Source of the DNA: a bacterium
Lineage (GTDB): Bacteria > Patescibacteria > JAEDAM01 > Absconditabacterales > Absconditicoccaceae
NCBI GenBank assembly: GCA_030528665.1
Contig: JAUMYK010000004.1
Span: 1 to 42,465, forward strand
Reading direction: 5' to 3'
DNA length: 42,465 nucleotides
Shown here: positions 1-9,728 of the stretch, in pieces
How the letters are laid out: each line of letters begins with the position of its first letter
Numbering within the stretch: position 1 is the first letter of the stretch
The notes under the pieces: model-generated
Told to the model about the DNA's origin: nothing
Databases searched by the model: none
The model's input: only the letters and a program-made list of their open reading frames with translations
Translations under genes and position numbers: made by a program

Positions 1-29
1 AAATCAGTCAGTATTTTTAGATTTTTAAG

Positions 30-48
30 GAGCCGAGAGGCTCTTTTT
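30..48 (+). terminator. Rho-independent terminator
   Basis: GAGCC, loop GAGA, GGCTC, then five T. The stem can extend outward through A-U pairs. It presumably ends a plus-strand gene lying before the window. Confidence 0.8.
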
Positions 49-121
49 AGTTCTTTCTTGCTTAGTATGCAAAGAGTAGGATTATGATTGTGCATATTGG
101 TTTTTTTTATCGGGAGTATCC

Positions 122-238
122 ATACTGTCTTAATAGCATGGAATCTTGCTCATTGTAGTCAGTGTTCTGCCCCTTGGACAGTAGCATTATATTTTCCATG
201 ACTGATCTACTGCACAATTCTGAGCATAATGGTAGTAT
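122..238 (+). ncRNA. Candidate structured RNA (long irregular hairpin)
   Basis: Nested pairings are visible: ATACT (122-126) with AGTAT (234-238), TGCTCA (147-152) with TGAGCA (221-226), TTGT (153-156) with ACAA (214-217), TCAGT (159-163) with ACTGA (201-205), and an inner GTTC/GGAC helix (164-167 with 176-179). Bulges and interior loops separate the helices. A single long interrupted hairpin is loosely like 6S RNA, but I see no family signature and the strand is assumed from the weak upstream promoter. It could be a chance fold in AT-rich DNA. Confidence 0.3.
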
Positions 239-313
239 TTCTATACTGCAGAAAGAGGAACCTTAAGTCATAGATCAGAATTTCTTTTATTACTGCAAAA
301 AAAGCTGTGAGAT

Positions 314-341
314 TTGCAAAATCAGGGATTTCAAGTATAAT
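314..341 (+). promoter_or_regulatory. Promoter of the pilus ATPase gene
   Basis: TTGCAA (314-319), 16 bp, perfect TATAAT (336-341). Transcription would begin near 348. That favours the ATG at 369 over the in-frame GTG at 345 as the start codon. Confidence 0.7.
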
Positions 342-368
342 GAAGTGATTTTAATTTTCCGCTTCAGC

Positions 369-1955
369 ATGACCACACTGCTCAAAACCATCTTAGAGGC
401 AGATCAAATTATGGAATTACAGCCTGATTTCAAAATACTTAAGGTTGTACCTAAGGAACTTGCAACTTCAAGTCAGTTTTTAGTTTTTTCATCCCCAAAA
501 AAGCACCATCTTCAAGCACTTACCACAAACAACTATCCTGAAAAAGTCAAAGAACTCATCAATCAACTTGAAAATAAGGGCTTTATCTTAGAGGTTTTTT
601 ATACGAGTAGTGAGGGATTTACGCATGCATTACGCTGGTACACTGCTCTCGAAGAACACCATGCACTTGCACAACATCATGCCCTCGAGGCACAAAAAGC
701 TGAAGGTAAATCAGCAATAAGTTTACTCAACCAGCTGTTTGAACAGAGAGAAGCAAGTGATCCATGACTCTTTATCAAGGAAATTATTAGACTTGCATTT
801 CAGGCAGGAGCATCAGACCTTCATTTTCAGCCAGAAGATGAGGGCGTGAGGATGAGACTCAGACTCGATGGAGTATTGATGAATTTGATGCTTTTTTCTC
901 ATCAAGAGTTTTGGAAATATATGCAAAAAATCAAGTTTATCTCTGGGGTAAAAATGAATATCGATTATCTCCCTCAGGATTGAAGATTTTCTTTTGAAGC
1001 ATCAGATATGGATGGTCATTGGAGAAAAATCGATGCCAGAATTAATTTTATGCCAGGGGTGAAAACTGAAAGTGTGGTGATCAGATTTTTGGATGCTTCA
1101 GATACGATTGATAATTTTGAACAAATTGGTTTTAATCCTGATCAAATCGCACTTTTGGAAAGCTATATGCAAAAAACCACTGGAATCATCATCGTTACTT
1201 GACCGACAGGGTCTGGAAAAACGACCTCGCTGTATGCTATGCTCAAAAAAATTAATAATGGAAAGAAAAAGATCATTACCCTTGAAGACCCGATTGAATA
1301 CAAGATTGCAGGACTCCAGCAGTCCCAGATCAACTATGATAAGGGATATGATTATGAAACAGGTCTGAAAGCGATTTTAAGACAGGATCCTGATATTATT
1401 CTCGTTGGAGAAACCAGAACTAAAGAAACCGCTAATATAGCCATCAATGCTGCATTAACAGGTCATTTGGTATTTACTACGCTCCATACCAACTCTGCAC
1501 TGGATTCACTTACGAGACTTATGAATATGGGAATTGAAGCCTATTTGCTCACACCTGCACTCCAGCTTGTAATGGGACAAAGACTTGTTCGTAAAAACTG
1601 TCCACATTGTAAACAGTGGGAAGATGCTCATCCCGATGAAGATGCTAATATTCGTGCAACTATTAGCGAAATACAAAAATATAAACCTGAATTTTGACAG
1701 GAATATCAATGAAAAATCATTCGTAATCAAGGATGTGAACACTGTAATCATACAGGATATCAAGGGAGAATCGCTGTGGTAGAACTCCTTGAAATCACTG
1801 ATGCACTTAGAGAAGCTATTTTGAATGGCTTACGTGGAAAAGAGTTGCAGGAACTTGCCTATCGTGAGGGATTTATCCCACTACAAGCAGACTGAATATC
1901 AAAGGTAATTACTGGAGAAACTAGCCTAGAAGAGGTATATAGAGTCAGTTTTTAA
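369..1955 (+). CDS. pilB: Type IV pilus assembly ATPase (PilB/GspE family)
   Basis: Cytoplasmic secretion ATPase that powers pilus extension. The 528-residue reading has a divergent N-terminal region, then the GspE core: Walker A GPTGSGKT at 278-285, a Walker B region (RQDPDIILVGE) near 340, a His box (TTLHTNSA), and a four-cysteine zinc site (C411, C414, C456, C459). Six in-frame TGA codons (765, 981, 1200, 1695, 1710, 1893) are read as glycine; the one at 1200 is the first glycine of Walker A. The ATG at 369 is chosen because the -10 box lies at 336-341; a GTG at 345 is the alternative. It stands alone with no pilC or pilT beside it, but a pilin-like gene lies at 7143-7814. GspE of a type II system is the other reading; PilB is likelier in this lineage. 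Confidence 0.9.
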
Positions 1956-1993
1956 CTTTTTTTCTCTCCCTAGCACAAAGTCGCTTTATATCT

Positions 1994-2017
1994 GAAAAAA
2001 GTAGCGATATGCTACTT
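1994..2017 (-). terminator. Terminator of the TRM11-like gene
   Basis: On the minus strand AAGTAGC, loop ATATC, GCTACTT, then a T run. The TAG stop codon of the gene sits inside the stem. Confidence 0.75.
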
Positions 2018-3055
2018 CCTTGGTGTTAAGATAAGAATTTTTCTTGCAACTTTATGCTGCTCCCTTTTATACAACTCATCTAGAGCTTCTAATTGAAATC
2101 CTTGTTGATACACTTGAGAGCGTATTGCCTGCTCAATACCATTATCATAACCTAAATAAATGGGAATCGTAAAGACAATAATAGGTTTATTTGGGAATGC
2201 TCCTGCCATTTGCTCAATCCACTGGAGATAGACATTTTTTACCCACCTTTGATACTCCTTTACCTGCTCTGGAGTCGTATGTTGTTTGATAATTGGACCA
2301 AGCCAACCTTCGGTAATAATCAAAGGCGTTTTTCACTTAAAAATTTGAGTATTTTGGAGAGGTTTGGTTGCATCTTGTGTAAAAAATTCAAAAGTCAGAT
2401 TTTTTTTTGCTCGTTTAGATCCCAACCATCGAAGTTTATTTTTTTCTGCAAAATGCAATTTTAAATCTGCACCGAGAAACTCATACCCAAAATAATTCGC
2501 CAAAAATCCTGTCGTTCCACTGCCAGTAAAGGGATCATAAATCAGTGGATCAGAGGTAGTTTCAAGAGCAAGTCCAATATTGAGCAAAGCGTGTGTGAGT
2601 TTTGCTGGCATCATCCCCATTTGCATGCTACGACCTGGTTTTTCAAAATCTACTACTTCATAGAGTTTGATATTTTGATAGCCCAAGACTTCTCACCATT
2701 GATTTCCAATTCTTATAAGCTCAATCCCCTTCTTTTTAACATCTAAGTCGGTATGGAGAATATCTACCTGCTTAAACCTTTTAAGTCCATACTGTTTTTT
2801 AAATGTGATACCTTGGTTTTTATCAGCAACCCCGAGGATTCTTTTATCAGGTTTTGATGAAAAGAGGTCTGAGAGATCAGATTTTAAGACTTTTCCCCAC
2901 TTGATAATTCCAGCAATGTTGGCTAATTTATCCTCATTTGCCTGGGAGAAAAGTATAATTTTTTGATTTTGAGCAAACTGAATCCCCTCTAGCTCAGCGT
3001 AGTGAAGTTCTTTTAGACTTAGCTCTTTATTTTTACCAAGAATAGCGAAATACAT
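2012..3055 (-). CDS. TRM11/Trm-G10-like SAM-dependent RNA methyltransferase
   Basis: 347 residues. A THUMP-like N-terminal half precedes a Rossmann methyltransferase domain. Motif I is DPFTGSGTTG (about 174-183), followed by an acidic strand end in FLGADLK. Motif IV reads ITEGWLGP (about 247-254) where related enzymes usually have a D/N-P-P-Y type or TEPYLGP motif. TGA codons at 2693 and 2333 are read as glycine and join three otherwise separate frames. The likely reaction is N2-methylation of a tRNA guanosine, inferred from family. It has its own promoter (3084-3111) that overlaps the terminator of the preceding gene. A DNA methyltransferase is less likely given the N-terminal domain and motif IV. 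Confidence 0.75.
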
Positions 3056-3083
3056 TGACAGGAATTGGAAATAAATTTTTCTC

Positions 3084-3111
3084 AGTATAAAGAAAAAGCC
3101 TGAGTTTGCAA
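3084..3111 (-). promoter_or_regulatory. Promoter of the TRM11-like gene
   Basis: TTGCAA (3106-3111), 16 bp, TATACT (3084-3089) on the minus strand. The -35 lies in the loop of the atpC terminator. Confidence 0.7.
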
Positions 3112-3118
3112 TCAGACT
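3093..3118 (-). terminator. Terminator of atpC
   Basis: Minus-strand AGTCTGA pairs with TCAGGCT (one G-U pair) and is followed by five T. It overlaps the next gene's promoter. Confidence 0.7.
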
Positions 3119-3161
3119 TTTCTATTTTTTATACCCTCGACTGATGCTGTATATCAAAGAA

Positions 3162-3575
3162 CTATTCCTTACTACATTCAGCTAACTGAATATCAGCCTT
3201 AATTTTTTCCAACTCAAGAATCAAGCTATCAATCTCCTCAAGACTTCCCTCTTGTTTGATTTTTTGAAGTTTCAGCTCAATAAGATACTGAGAACTACGG
3301 AGTTCGGTAAGCTTTTTAAGCGGAGATGAAGTGAGGGTTGAAGTTGTGATTTGCATATTTTTTCCATCCATAAAGGCAATTCCCTTTGCAATAGTCATCG
3401 TTTTACTCTCCCCTGCTTGATCTACAATCTTGATCACCCCAGGTAAGAGCTTAAACATTCCTGGCAGTGAAAGTGAAGAAAACTCCTTTTGTCCTTGCTG
3501 GGTTGGGAGTGAAATACGTTGAATCTGCCCCTCATACGCCAATCTATTTTGCGTAGTAAGTATTTTGAGTTGCAT
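3162..3575 (-). CDS. atpC: ATP synthase F1 epsilon subunit-like protein
   Basis: 137 residues, the usual length for epsilon. The N-terminal beta domain begins MQLKILTTQNRLAYEGQI and carries the ISLPTQQG segment that matches the family pattern (v..pt..G). The C-terminal half is two helices rich in Lys and Glu, as in the helical hairpin of epsilon. It contains no UGA. No other F1Fo gene is adjacent, so this is an orphaned atpC rather than part of an operon; the rest may be elsewhere or lost. It has its own promoter (3608-3636) and terminator. Confidence 0.7.
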   Translation of the reverse strand: MQLKILTTQNRLAYEGQIQRISLPTQQGQKEFSSLSLPGMFKLLPGVIKIVDQAGESKTMTIAKGIAFMDGKNMQITTSTLTSSPLKKLTELRSSQYLIELKLQKIKQEGSLEEIDSLILELEKIKADIQLAECSKE

Positions 3576-3607
3576 CTGTATCAGAACAAGAAATAAACTT
3601 TTTTCTA

Positions 3608-3636
3608 AGTATACTTCTAAAGCGAAAAAGAAACAA
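3608..3636 (-). promoter_or_regulatory. Promoter of atpC
   Basis: TTGTTT (3631-3636), 17 bp, TATACT (3608-3613). It lies just downstream of a TCAG/T-tract element in the same orientation (about 3622-3646). Confidence 0.6.
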
Positions 3637-3709
3637 GAAATCTGATCATTCTGTTCCTTTTTCTCTTGACATTCGTGATAAAATATCGATTGCTAAAAAT
3701 ATTTCAGGA

Positions 3710-4864
3710 TTATTGTTTCATTTTTCTTCTCAAAAATGCTGGTACTTCAGTATCTTCCTGTGGAGACAAAGGCTCTTCAGCTTTTGGAGCTGGGTCTGGA
3801 TTTCTCAGTCCTCTCGTGATATAGTTTTCAGATTCTCTTCTTGGAGTTTCGATTTTTTGCCCAAGGAAATTTCTTTGTACTGGCTTGAGAATTGGATCTT
3901 TGCTCTGCTCTTCAAAACCAGTCGCAATAATCGTTACCTTTACCTCATCCTCAAAAGATTCATCAAAACTCATTCCCCAGATCATATTCACATCATCATC
4001 CAAGATTTCCTCAACAATTGCAGCAGCCTCCTGCACCTCAATTGGTGTCAAATCCATCCCTCCAGATACTGCAAAAATCACTTTTTTGGCACCATCCAGA
4101 TTGGTCTCAAGAAGTGGATTTTCGATTGCTTTTCTTGCTGCATCCACCGCTCTCTTCTCTCATGCTCCGTATCCAATACCAAGCAAAGCATTTCCTGAAT
4201 TGAGCATTACTTCTCTAATATCTGCGAAGTCGATGTTAATATCTCCTGGCTTGGTAATAAGATCAGAGATTCCCTGTACTCCGAGATAAAGCACTTTATC
4301 AATCATCGTAAAGGCTTGTTTGAAGGTTGTTTTTTTGTCTACAAGCGTGTAAATTTTATCATTTGGGATCACGATCAAGGTATCTACGACTTCTTTCATC
4401 TTTTTGAGTCCTTCTTCAGCATTGAGTGACCTCTTTTTCCCCTCAAAGCTAAAAGGTTTTGTCACGATACCTACGGTCAGGATGCCCATTTCTTTAGCAA
4501 TACTTGCTACTACTGGTGCAGCTCCAGTTCCTGTTCCGCCTCCCATACCAGCAGTAATAAATACCATATCCGTATCTTGCAATACCGCCTTGAGGTTCAT
4601 TTCATCCTCCTCTGCTGATTTTCTTCCAATTTCAGGGTTTGCTCCAGCACCGAGTCCTTTCGTGATATTAAGACCAATATTCACCTTTTTTTGAGCAAGA
4701 TTAGTTGCGAGGTCTTGTGCATCGGTATTCACTGCAACAAATTCCACACCCTCCAATCCTTCTTGGATCATTCTATTGAGCGCTTTGTTTCCACAGCCTC
4801 CTACTCCAAATACTTTGATTTTAGCTCCTGGGATAAATTCAGGAATAATTTCATTGATAACCAT
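3710..4864 (-). CDS. ftsZ: Cell division GTPase FtsZ
   Basis: 384 residues. The tubulin signature [10 protein letters not shown] is at 108-117, the N-terminal nucleotide-binding strand is [12 protein letters not shown], and the T7-loop region is INIDFADIR. The C-terminal tail ends in a PAFLRRK-like peptide, the usual docking site for FtsA. One TGA (4160) is glycine in GAGERAVDAA; reading it joins the GTPase core to the C-terminal domain. It lies 59 nt downstream of ftsA and is probably co-transcribed. The leader holds a TCAGATTTTT element (about 4885-4900) and no Shine-Dalgarno. Confidence 0.97.
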
Positions 4865-4923
4865 GTGTTAGATAGATAAGAAGATAAAGAAAAATCTGAA
4901 TTGTATTTTGAGGTTTTCTTTGT

Positions 4924-6099
4924 TTAGATCAGGTCTTTGAAAAAGTTTCCAATTTTATTAAAGACTTTTCCTGCACTAAAACTCATTTTTCTAGAATCAA
5001 TATCCATATATTTATTTGACCAAAAGTAGATCCCCAAGAGATTGATAAACTGCACATTGACTGATAGTTCTCCTACATTGACCATCAAATCTTTTCCATA
5101 AAAGGTCGCGAGTTTAAAGGTTTGCTTGGAAAGATAATCAACATTTTGCATTTTACTTCCACCTCCGATCAAGAGGATACCTCCTGGCAGTCTTCAGTCT
5201 TTTTCTATTCTTTCTAGATGCTGGTTGACCTTGAGGAATATCTCCTCATATCTTGCATTGATAATCTCAGAGAGGAATACAATATCCATTTGGTTATCAG
5301 CTTTAATACCCTCGGTAATCACTGCAGTTCCACTTGTTTTTTTGATCTCTTCAGCTTCCTTGATATCTACTTGCATACCGATAGAAATATCCTTGGTTAC
5401 ATCCTCACCTCCCATAGGAATGGTACCATAGCCAAGGGGATAACCATCCTCATAAATCACATAAGAAGTCTGATTTTTCCCAATATCGATTAAAACAGTT
5501 CAAAGGTCCTTGTGATCATAATCAATCGTCACCGCTGTGGCAGCAATGATATTTGGAATCATATCTGAGATACCAAGCCCTACCTTATCAAAAGCATCGA
5601 TCAAGCCTGTGTAAAAGTTTTTTGGGATCATAAATACATCTGCCATCAATTCCAGTTTTTTACATTTCAAACCTACTGGATCCTTTTCCCTCTTGTCCTC
5701 ATCAATAATCCAACACACTGGGACAATTTTGATTGTTTCATAATTATTTTTCGTTGAGATTTCAGCTACAATCCTTGAAAGATGATCTACATCTTCATTA
5801 GCTACTTCGGCTTGCATAATCCTTTTCCCTTCTATGATTCTGTTAACGAGCATTTCAGGATGAGAGACTCCGACAATCACATTCTCGATAAAATCCCCAC
5901 CAAGCTTTTTACTAAAGTTTTCAACAATTTTATTGATCGTTGTTGTAAAGGCTTCAGCATCCAAAATTTTACCTTTCTTAAGTCCAAGTGCTGGCTCCAT
6001 TTGTTTTGCTAGGATGATGTCTTTATCATTATCTTTGCCAAATACGACCGCTTTGATACTATCGTTTCCAATATCAAATACCGCTTTAATATCTCTCAT
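4924..6099 (-). CDS. ftsA: Cell division protein FtsA (actin-like)
   Basis: 391 residues. The phosphate-1 motif is FDIGNDSIKAVVFG near the N-terminus, a second phosphate loop is VLIDIGKNQTS in mid-protein, and the adenosine motif is ILLIGGGSKM. A C-terminal amphipathic membrane segment is suggested by KVFNKIGNFFKDLI. FtsA tethers FtsZ to the membrane. TGA codons at 5500 and 5194 are glycine. ATG at 6099 fits; a promoter (6143-6170) lies about 44 nt upstream, inside the terminator region of the nucleotidyltransferase gene. Confidence 0.95.
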
Positions 6100-6142
6100 A
6101 TCTTGGAGCTGTAAAATAAATAAAGAATTGATTACGAAGATG

Positions 6143-6170
6143 AATGTATGAATATTAAAGAAAAAGACAA
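6143..6170 (-). promoter_or_regulatory. Promoter of ftsA-ftsZ
   Basis: TTGTCT (6165-6170), 16 bp, TACATT (6143-6148). The -35 overlaps the 3' arm of an upstream terminator. Confidence 0.5.
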
Positions 6171-6188
6171 TAGCATTTTTTACTATTG
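6161..6188 (-). terminator. Terminator of the nucleotidyltransferase transcript
   Basis: Minus-strand CAATAG, nine-base loop, CTATTG, then TCTTTTTC. Confidence 0.75.
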
Positions 6189-6259
6189 TGCTATATAAAA
6201 GTTATCAGACAATACCTATCTCAATAACTTTTGGTTATCAGCAATAAAACCACAGTTCT

Positions 6260-7087
6260 CTAGCTCTCTTTTCCATCTCCCTTTCATCAGTCAGAGAAAA
6301 TTACATCACTATAGTACTGTCTTTGATCATAATGAAATTTGAGTATCTGAGAAGTCGTAATGACTCCATGATGAAGATCAGAATTTTTTTGTTTTTTGTA
6401 AGCAATGAGGAATCATCGAAGTATTTGGAGGCAGCTTTCCCAGAAATTACCAATCCAGCCCCAATGCAAAGCTTCTCGTAGCTGTCTCAGCCAGTGCCTT
6501 CCCTGCCTCGGTATGAGTGGGAGAAAAATCTGCTGCTCTGCTTGCCAAAAGGGGAGAAAAGTCTGCACTCGCTGATTGCTTGCATAGATCGAAGCTTTTC
6601 CCTCCAAAAGATAGATCGGCACCAAATGCACAATCCAATAGGGTAAATAGAGATCACGGTTATGAAGGAGTAATGGATGCAGATTGCTAGCAGAAGGAGT
6701 TACAAAAAAACTGAGACAAAACCTCATGCTACTGCGTGAGCGAGATCTTTTGATCCCTAGTATCCACATTATCATACTCATATACGCTCTTGCTAATCGA
6801 ACTCTCCCCTCCTTAGCAATTACAAAAATATCAATATCCGAGTTAGCTGTAAGAGCATTAAAAGTCATACTATTAGCAAGATAGACCTCCTGCACAAAAG
6901 GACAGTAAGCAAAAAGCCTCTGATAACGCCTGATATAGTCCAGAAAGCTCTTGAGATGCGGACTAGGCATTGATCGTGAAAAAGATTTAGCATTTTTCTT
7001 TTGAGGCTCTTTTCTCAAGATTTTATAAATACTACTTGCTGATCAATAGGCAAAACGATAGGGGTCAATTGGAATTGGATAGCCCAT
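6260..7087 (-). CDS. Nucleotidyltransferase-domain protein of a Patescibacteria-type family
   Basis: 275 residues. The minimal nucleotidyltransferase signature is present: a strand-turn region ANSMTFNA followed by NSDIDIFVIAKEGR, giving the paired metal-binding aspartates. An Arg-rich helix and a segment around FVTPSASNLHP follow, as in a family I know from Patescibacteria. TGA codons at 7043, 6413, 6287 and 6284 are glycine, the last two in tandem. The start is the ATG at 7087; in-frame codons run further upstream without another ATG. The substrate is unknown. It follows the pilin gene by 55 nt and is followed by a terminator. The exact C-terminus rests on reading the tandem UGA pair. Confidence 0.65.
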
Positions 7088-7142
7088 CCTTTCATAAAAG
7101 CAAAAAGGAGTCAGCTCATAAGGACTCCTCTGCTGATCAACA

Positions 7143-7814
7143 TTAGAAACCTGCTGATCGCTCTTTACAACGATATTTTTTATTTGGATTTGCGTCATCT
7201 GGGATATCATAAAATTTACAAAAAGCTTTTTTTATCACTCCTGTTCTGCTATCAAAGAGGATTTTGGTAAAATCATAACACTGATCAGAATTCATAGTAT
7301 CCAAAACTGGCGTACATAGCTTAAAAGTCATCGTTGCCTGGAATTCCCTCTCAGTTCCGTTATACATTTCTATTCAGCTTATATTCCCTTGTGCTTTAAA
7401 ATTTGGTAACATCTGGATCTTAGTGATATTTGACTCTCCAATTACTTCATACTTTGTTCCTTTTTTACAATTTTTAGCAGTAGCAAGCGTAATCGGAGCA
7501 AGAGATTGTTTTCCTTCATCATATTTGAAAGAAATAGTTTGAATCAATTTACCATTCTTATCCAGCTCAATATTATATTTTTGTGGGCTTATCATCTGAA
7601 CTTCTCAAGCATTTTCTACAGCAAGGAGTTTACTGGTAGAAGCCTGGTAAAAGTAATTGGAAAGCTCCCCATAAATCGTATTGGTGCAGGACTCGGCATA
7701 GTATTTATTGGTATCAAAGTCTGAGAGATAATACCATCCTAGACTCGCCAAAATCCCTATAATAATAACGACAATCAGCATTTCCAAAAGAGTATATCCA
7801 CGCTTTGTATCCAT
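7143..7814 (-). CDS. Type IV pilin-like protein (prepilin)
   Basis: 223 residues. A short basic leader and prepilin cleavage site (KRG, then YTLLEMLIVVIIIGILA) is followed by the hydrophobic assembly helix. Glutamate at mature position 5 is present. Several cysteines in the globular part could form disulfides. TGA codons at 7605 and 7374 are glycine. ATG at 7814 is chosen over a TTG two codons upstream. It lies 38 nt after dnaN on the same strand, an unusual partner. Together with the ATPase at 369-1955 it supports a type IV pilus used for attachment, twitching or DNA uptake. Major versus minor pilin cannot be told. Confidence 0.85.
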
Positions 7815-7852
7815 TAGCAAAAAAGGAAACTAAAATCAGATTTTTTTGTTTT

Positions 7853-8995
7853 TTAGTTGTTGATCAATGGTCTCACGACATATCTGTTATGCTCATCATC
7901 CTTATCCATTAAAACGATTGGCTTTTGATTATTGATGATATTGAAAACAAGAGTATCAGACTCCATATTTTTGATAAAGTCGGTAATATATCTTCCATTG
8001 ACAGCAAAGGTAATCGCCTCTCCATCAATAATTGCAGCGATCTCAGTCGTTCCTGCTCCTTTATCGGTTTTCCCTGATGAGATCACTACTTTAGAATCTC
8101 CTGTCTGAATTTGGATAAAATTATTGATGTCTCTGGTCAGGATTCAAATTTTTTTGATTGCCTTGTCACAGTCATTTTTATCGAGCATTACTTTGGTAAC
8201 AAACTGCGTAGGTAGTACCTCTTCTCTCTCATATTCAGGAAAATTCCCCTGGATAAGCAAAGAGGTTGCAATAATTTTAATCTCCTCTATTTGGAAAGAA
8301 AAAGCGATCAGATTTTCCGAATAATTGACCTTCATATCTGGGACTTCCTTAGCTATTGCAAAGCTGACGATCGCTCTCATATCATTAACAAGCCCTTTTG
8401 GAATAATAAGTGAAAAATCTGATCCCGTAGTCTGATGAATCCTATACTCTGAAAGTCTAAAACTATCTGTTCCCACAAAGATAAGCTTTTCACTTGCCTC
8501 TGCCTTTCCTGTTTTGATCAAAACACCTGTCAAGACAGGAGAGAAACTTTTTTCAGTAACAGCATATTCTACATGGTCAACTCCCTTTGCAAATGCAAGC
8601 GTATCAAGAATGAAACTATTCTCCTGTGGAACCTCAGGAAGTGCAACATACTCAGTAGCAGGGATTCCATTGATTTCAAAAGTATCTTTTGGTGTTTTGA
8701 TCGTCATGATAGTGGTTTTTTGATCTACGAGAAACTCAACAGTCTCACTATCAATTGTTTTGAGAATATCTAAGAAAGTTTTTGCGTTGATGGTAATTGC
8801 TCATTCTAACTGCACTTCACAAGGGATTTCAATCTCTACATATTTTTCCATATCAGTCGCTCTGATAAGAAGGGCATCAATTGAGGCTTTGAGATAGATA
8901 TTTTGGAGAATTGGAAGAGTAGAGTTTTTTGAAACAAATCTAGATGCTATATCTAGCATAGTAAGCACTTTTTGCTGCTGAAGCGTAATTTTCAT
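7853..8995 (-). CDS. dnaN: DNA polymerase III beta sliding clamp
   Basis: 380 residues, normal length for the three-domain clamp. It begins MKITLQQQKVLTMLDIASRF with the typical SKNSTLPILQNI segment, carries a mid-protein FVGTDSFRLSEYR-type segment, and ends in the RYVVRPLINN peptide, a variant of the usual VMPMR end. TGA codons at 8801 and 8144 are glycine. It is not next to dnaA or recF. The promoter (9029-9056) is well placed and dnaN heads the minus-strand group running to the nucleotidyltransferase. Confidence 0.95.
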
Positions 8996-9028
8996 CAAGG
9001 CAGAATAAGATATAAAAGATTGCTTTAG

Positions 9029-9056
9029 AGTCTAGCGTTTTTCTCCCCTTTTTCAA
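9029..9056 (-). promoter_or_regulatory. Promoter of dnaN
   Basis: TTGAAA (9051-9056), 16 bp, TAGACT (9029-9034), with GC just before the -10. Confidence 0.65.
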
Positions 9057-9167
9057 GTCGGAGTATTTCCTTTTTGGTCACAGGAGGAAAAGGGGAAAAA
9101 ATCAGAGTTTTCTTTACGATTTTTATTGTTTCTCCCACTCTCCTTATTTTCCACTCTCTATTAACAC

Positions 9168-9195
9168 TTGACATTCACTACAAAATAGATATACT
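9168..9195 (+). promoter_or_regulatory. Promoter of the first small lipoprotein-like gene
   Basis: TTGACA (9168-9173), 16 bp, TATACT (9190-9195). Confidence 0.8.
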
Positions 9196-9223
9196 CATTC
9201 CCATAAACATAAAACAAAGATAT

Positions 9224-9556
9224 ATGAAAGGGAAAATGTTTTTTATCCTTCTCTTTGGAGGATTAGTCATGGCAAACAGTAGCTGTAGGGCAAGATGGAT
9301 CAGTCCAAAATCCATTAACTTGAGCGATAACAAGATTAGCCTCTATTATAGTCCTAGCGGGCTCTTTTATCTGAAAGGGAAGGGAGCTATTAGTCTGGAT
9401 AGAGCCTTATCTCACTTTAGAGAGCGCTATCCAAATGTAGAGATCAGAGATAATATCAATCTCTATCAAGATACCCAGCGAGTAGGCTATCACTTGCTGG
9501 TAAAGCTTCCCCTACCAGCTGAGGTAGAAGCTGAAATTGCTGAAAAAGGAAAATAA
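9224..9556 (+). CDS. Small exported protein, first of a tandem paralogous pair
   Basis: 110 residues from the ATG at 9224. A hydrophobic signal-like segment (MFFILLFGGLVMANSSC) ends in a cysteine that could be a lipidation site, although the residues before it are not a good lipobox. The mature part aligns with the next gene: INLSDNKISLYY against IDLSDGNMHLHY, then GLFYLKGKGA against GVFEIKGKNN, and RERYPNVEI against WRYPGVQI. Function is unknown. An upstream in-frame start at 9074 is rejected because it lies before the promoter. It has its own promoter and terminator and no UGA. Confidence 0.75.
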   Translation: MKGKMFFILLFGGLVMANSSCRARWISPKSINLSDNKISLYYSPSGLFYLKGKGAISLDRALSHFRERYPNVEIRDNINLYQDTQRVGYHLLVKLPLPAEVEAEIAEKGK

Positions 9557-9571
9557 TCCTGAAAAGGATGC

Positions 9572-9605
9572 AAAGATGGATCTTGATTCAGGATTCATCT
9601 TTTTT
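9572..9605 (+). terminator. Terminator of the first small exported gene
   Basis: An 11-bp stem (9572-9582 with 9592-9602, including one G-U pair) closes on TTTTTT. Confidence 0.85.
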
Positions 9606-9672
9606 AATAGGTTTAGTTTGTTTGATGTAGAGGATGTTTAGTGCTTTCCTCTACACTCCCTCCAACTATCTC

Positions 9673-9700
9673 TTGACATAGAAGATTATTTATATATACA
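9673..9700 (+). promoter_or_regulatory. Promoter of the second small lipoprotein gene
   Basis: TTGACA (9673-9678), 16 bp, TATACA (9695-9700). The following leader shares TACTCAT and an A-rich tract with the leader of the first copy. Confidence 0.75.
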
Positions 9701-9728
9701 TACTCATACAAACAAAAACGAGATATCT

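Larger units (their letters stand above)
49..368. other. Gene-free leader region before the pilus ATPase
   Basis: No convincing coding frame is present even with UGA read as glycine. The stretch holds a weak promoter-like pair (TTGCTT at 58-63, 16 bp, GATTAT at 80-85), a long imperfect hairpin (122-238) and the promoter of the pilus ATPase (314-341). It may be a small RNA gene or a long upstream untranslated region. Confidence 0.6.

Noticed and set aside
369..1955. Interpretation of the pilus ATPase as a frameshifted or nonsense-ridden pseudogene
   Set aside because: All interruptions are TGA, all in one frame, and one is the first glycine of Walker A; recoding explains them.
9074..9556. Longer version of the first small exported protein starting at 9074
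   Set aside because: The TTGACA-16-TATACT promoter lies inside that extension, and the signal peptide begins at the ATG at 9224.
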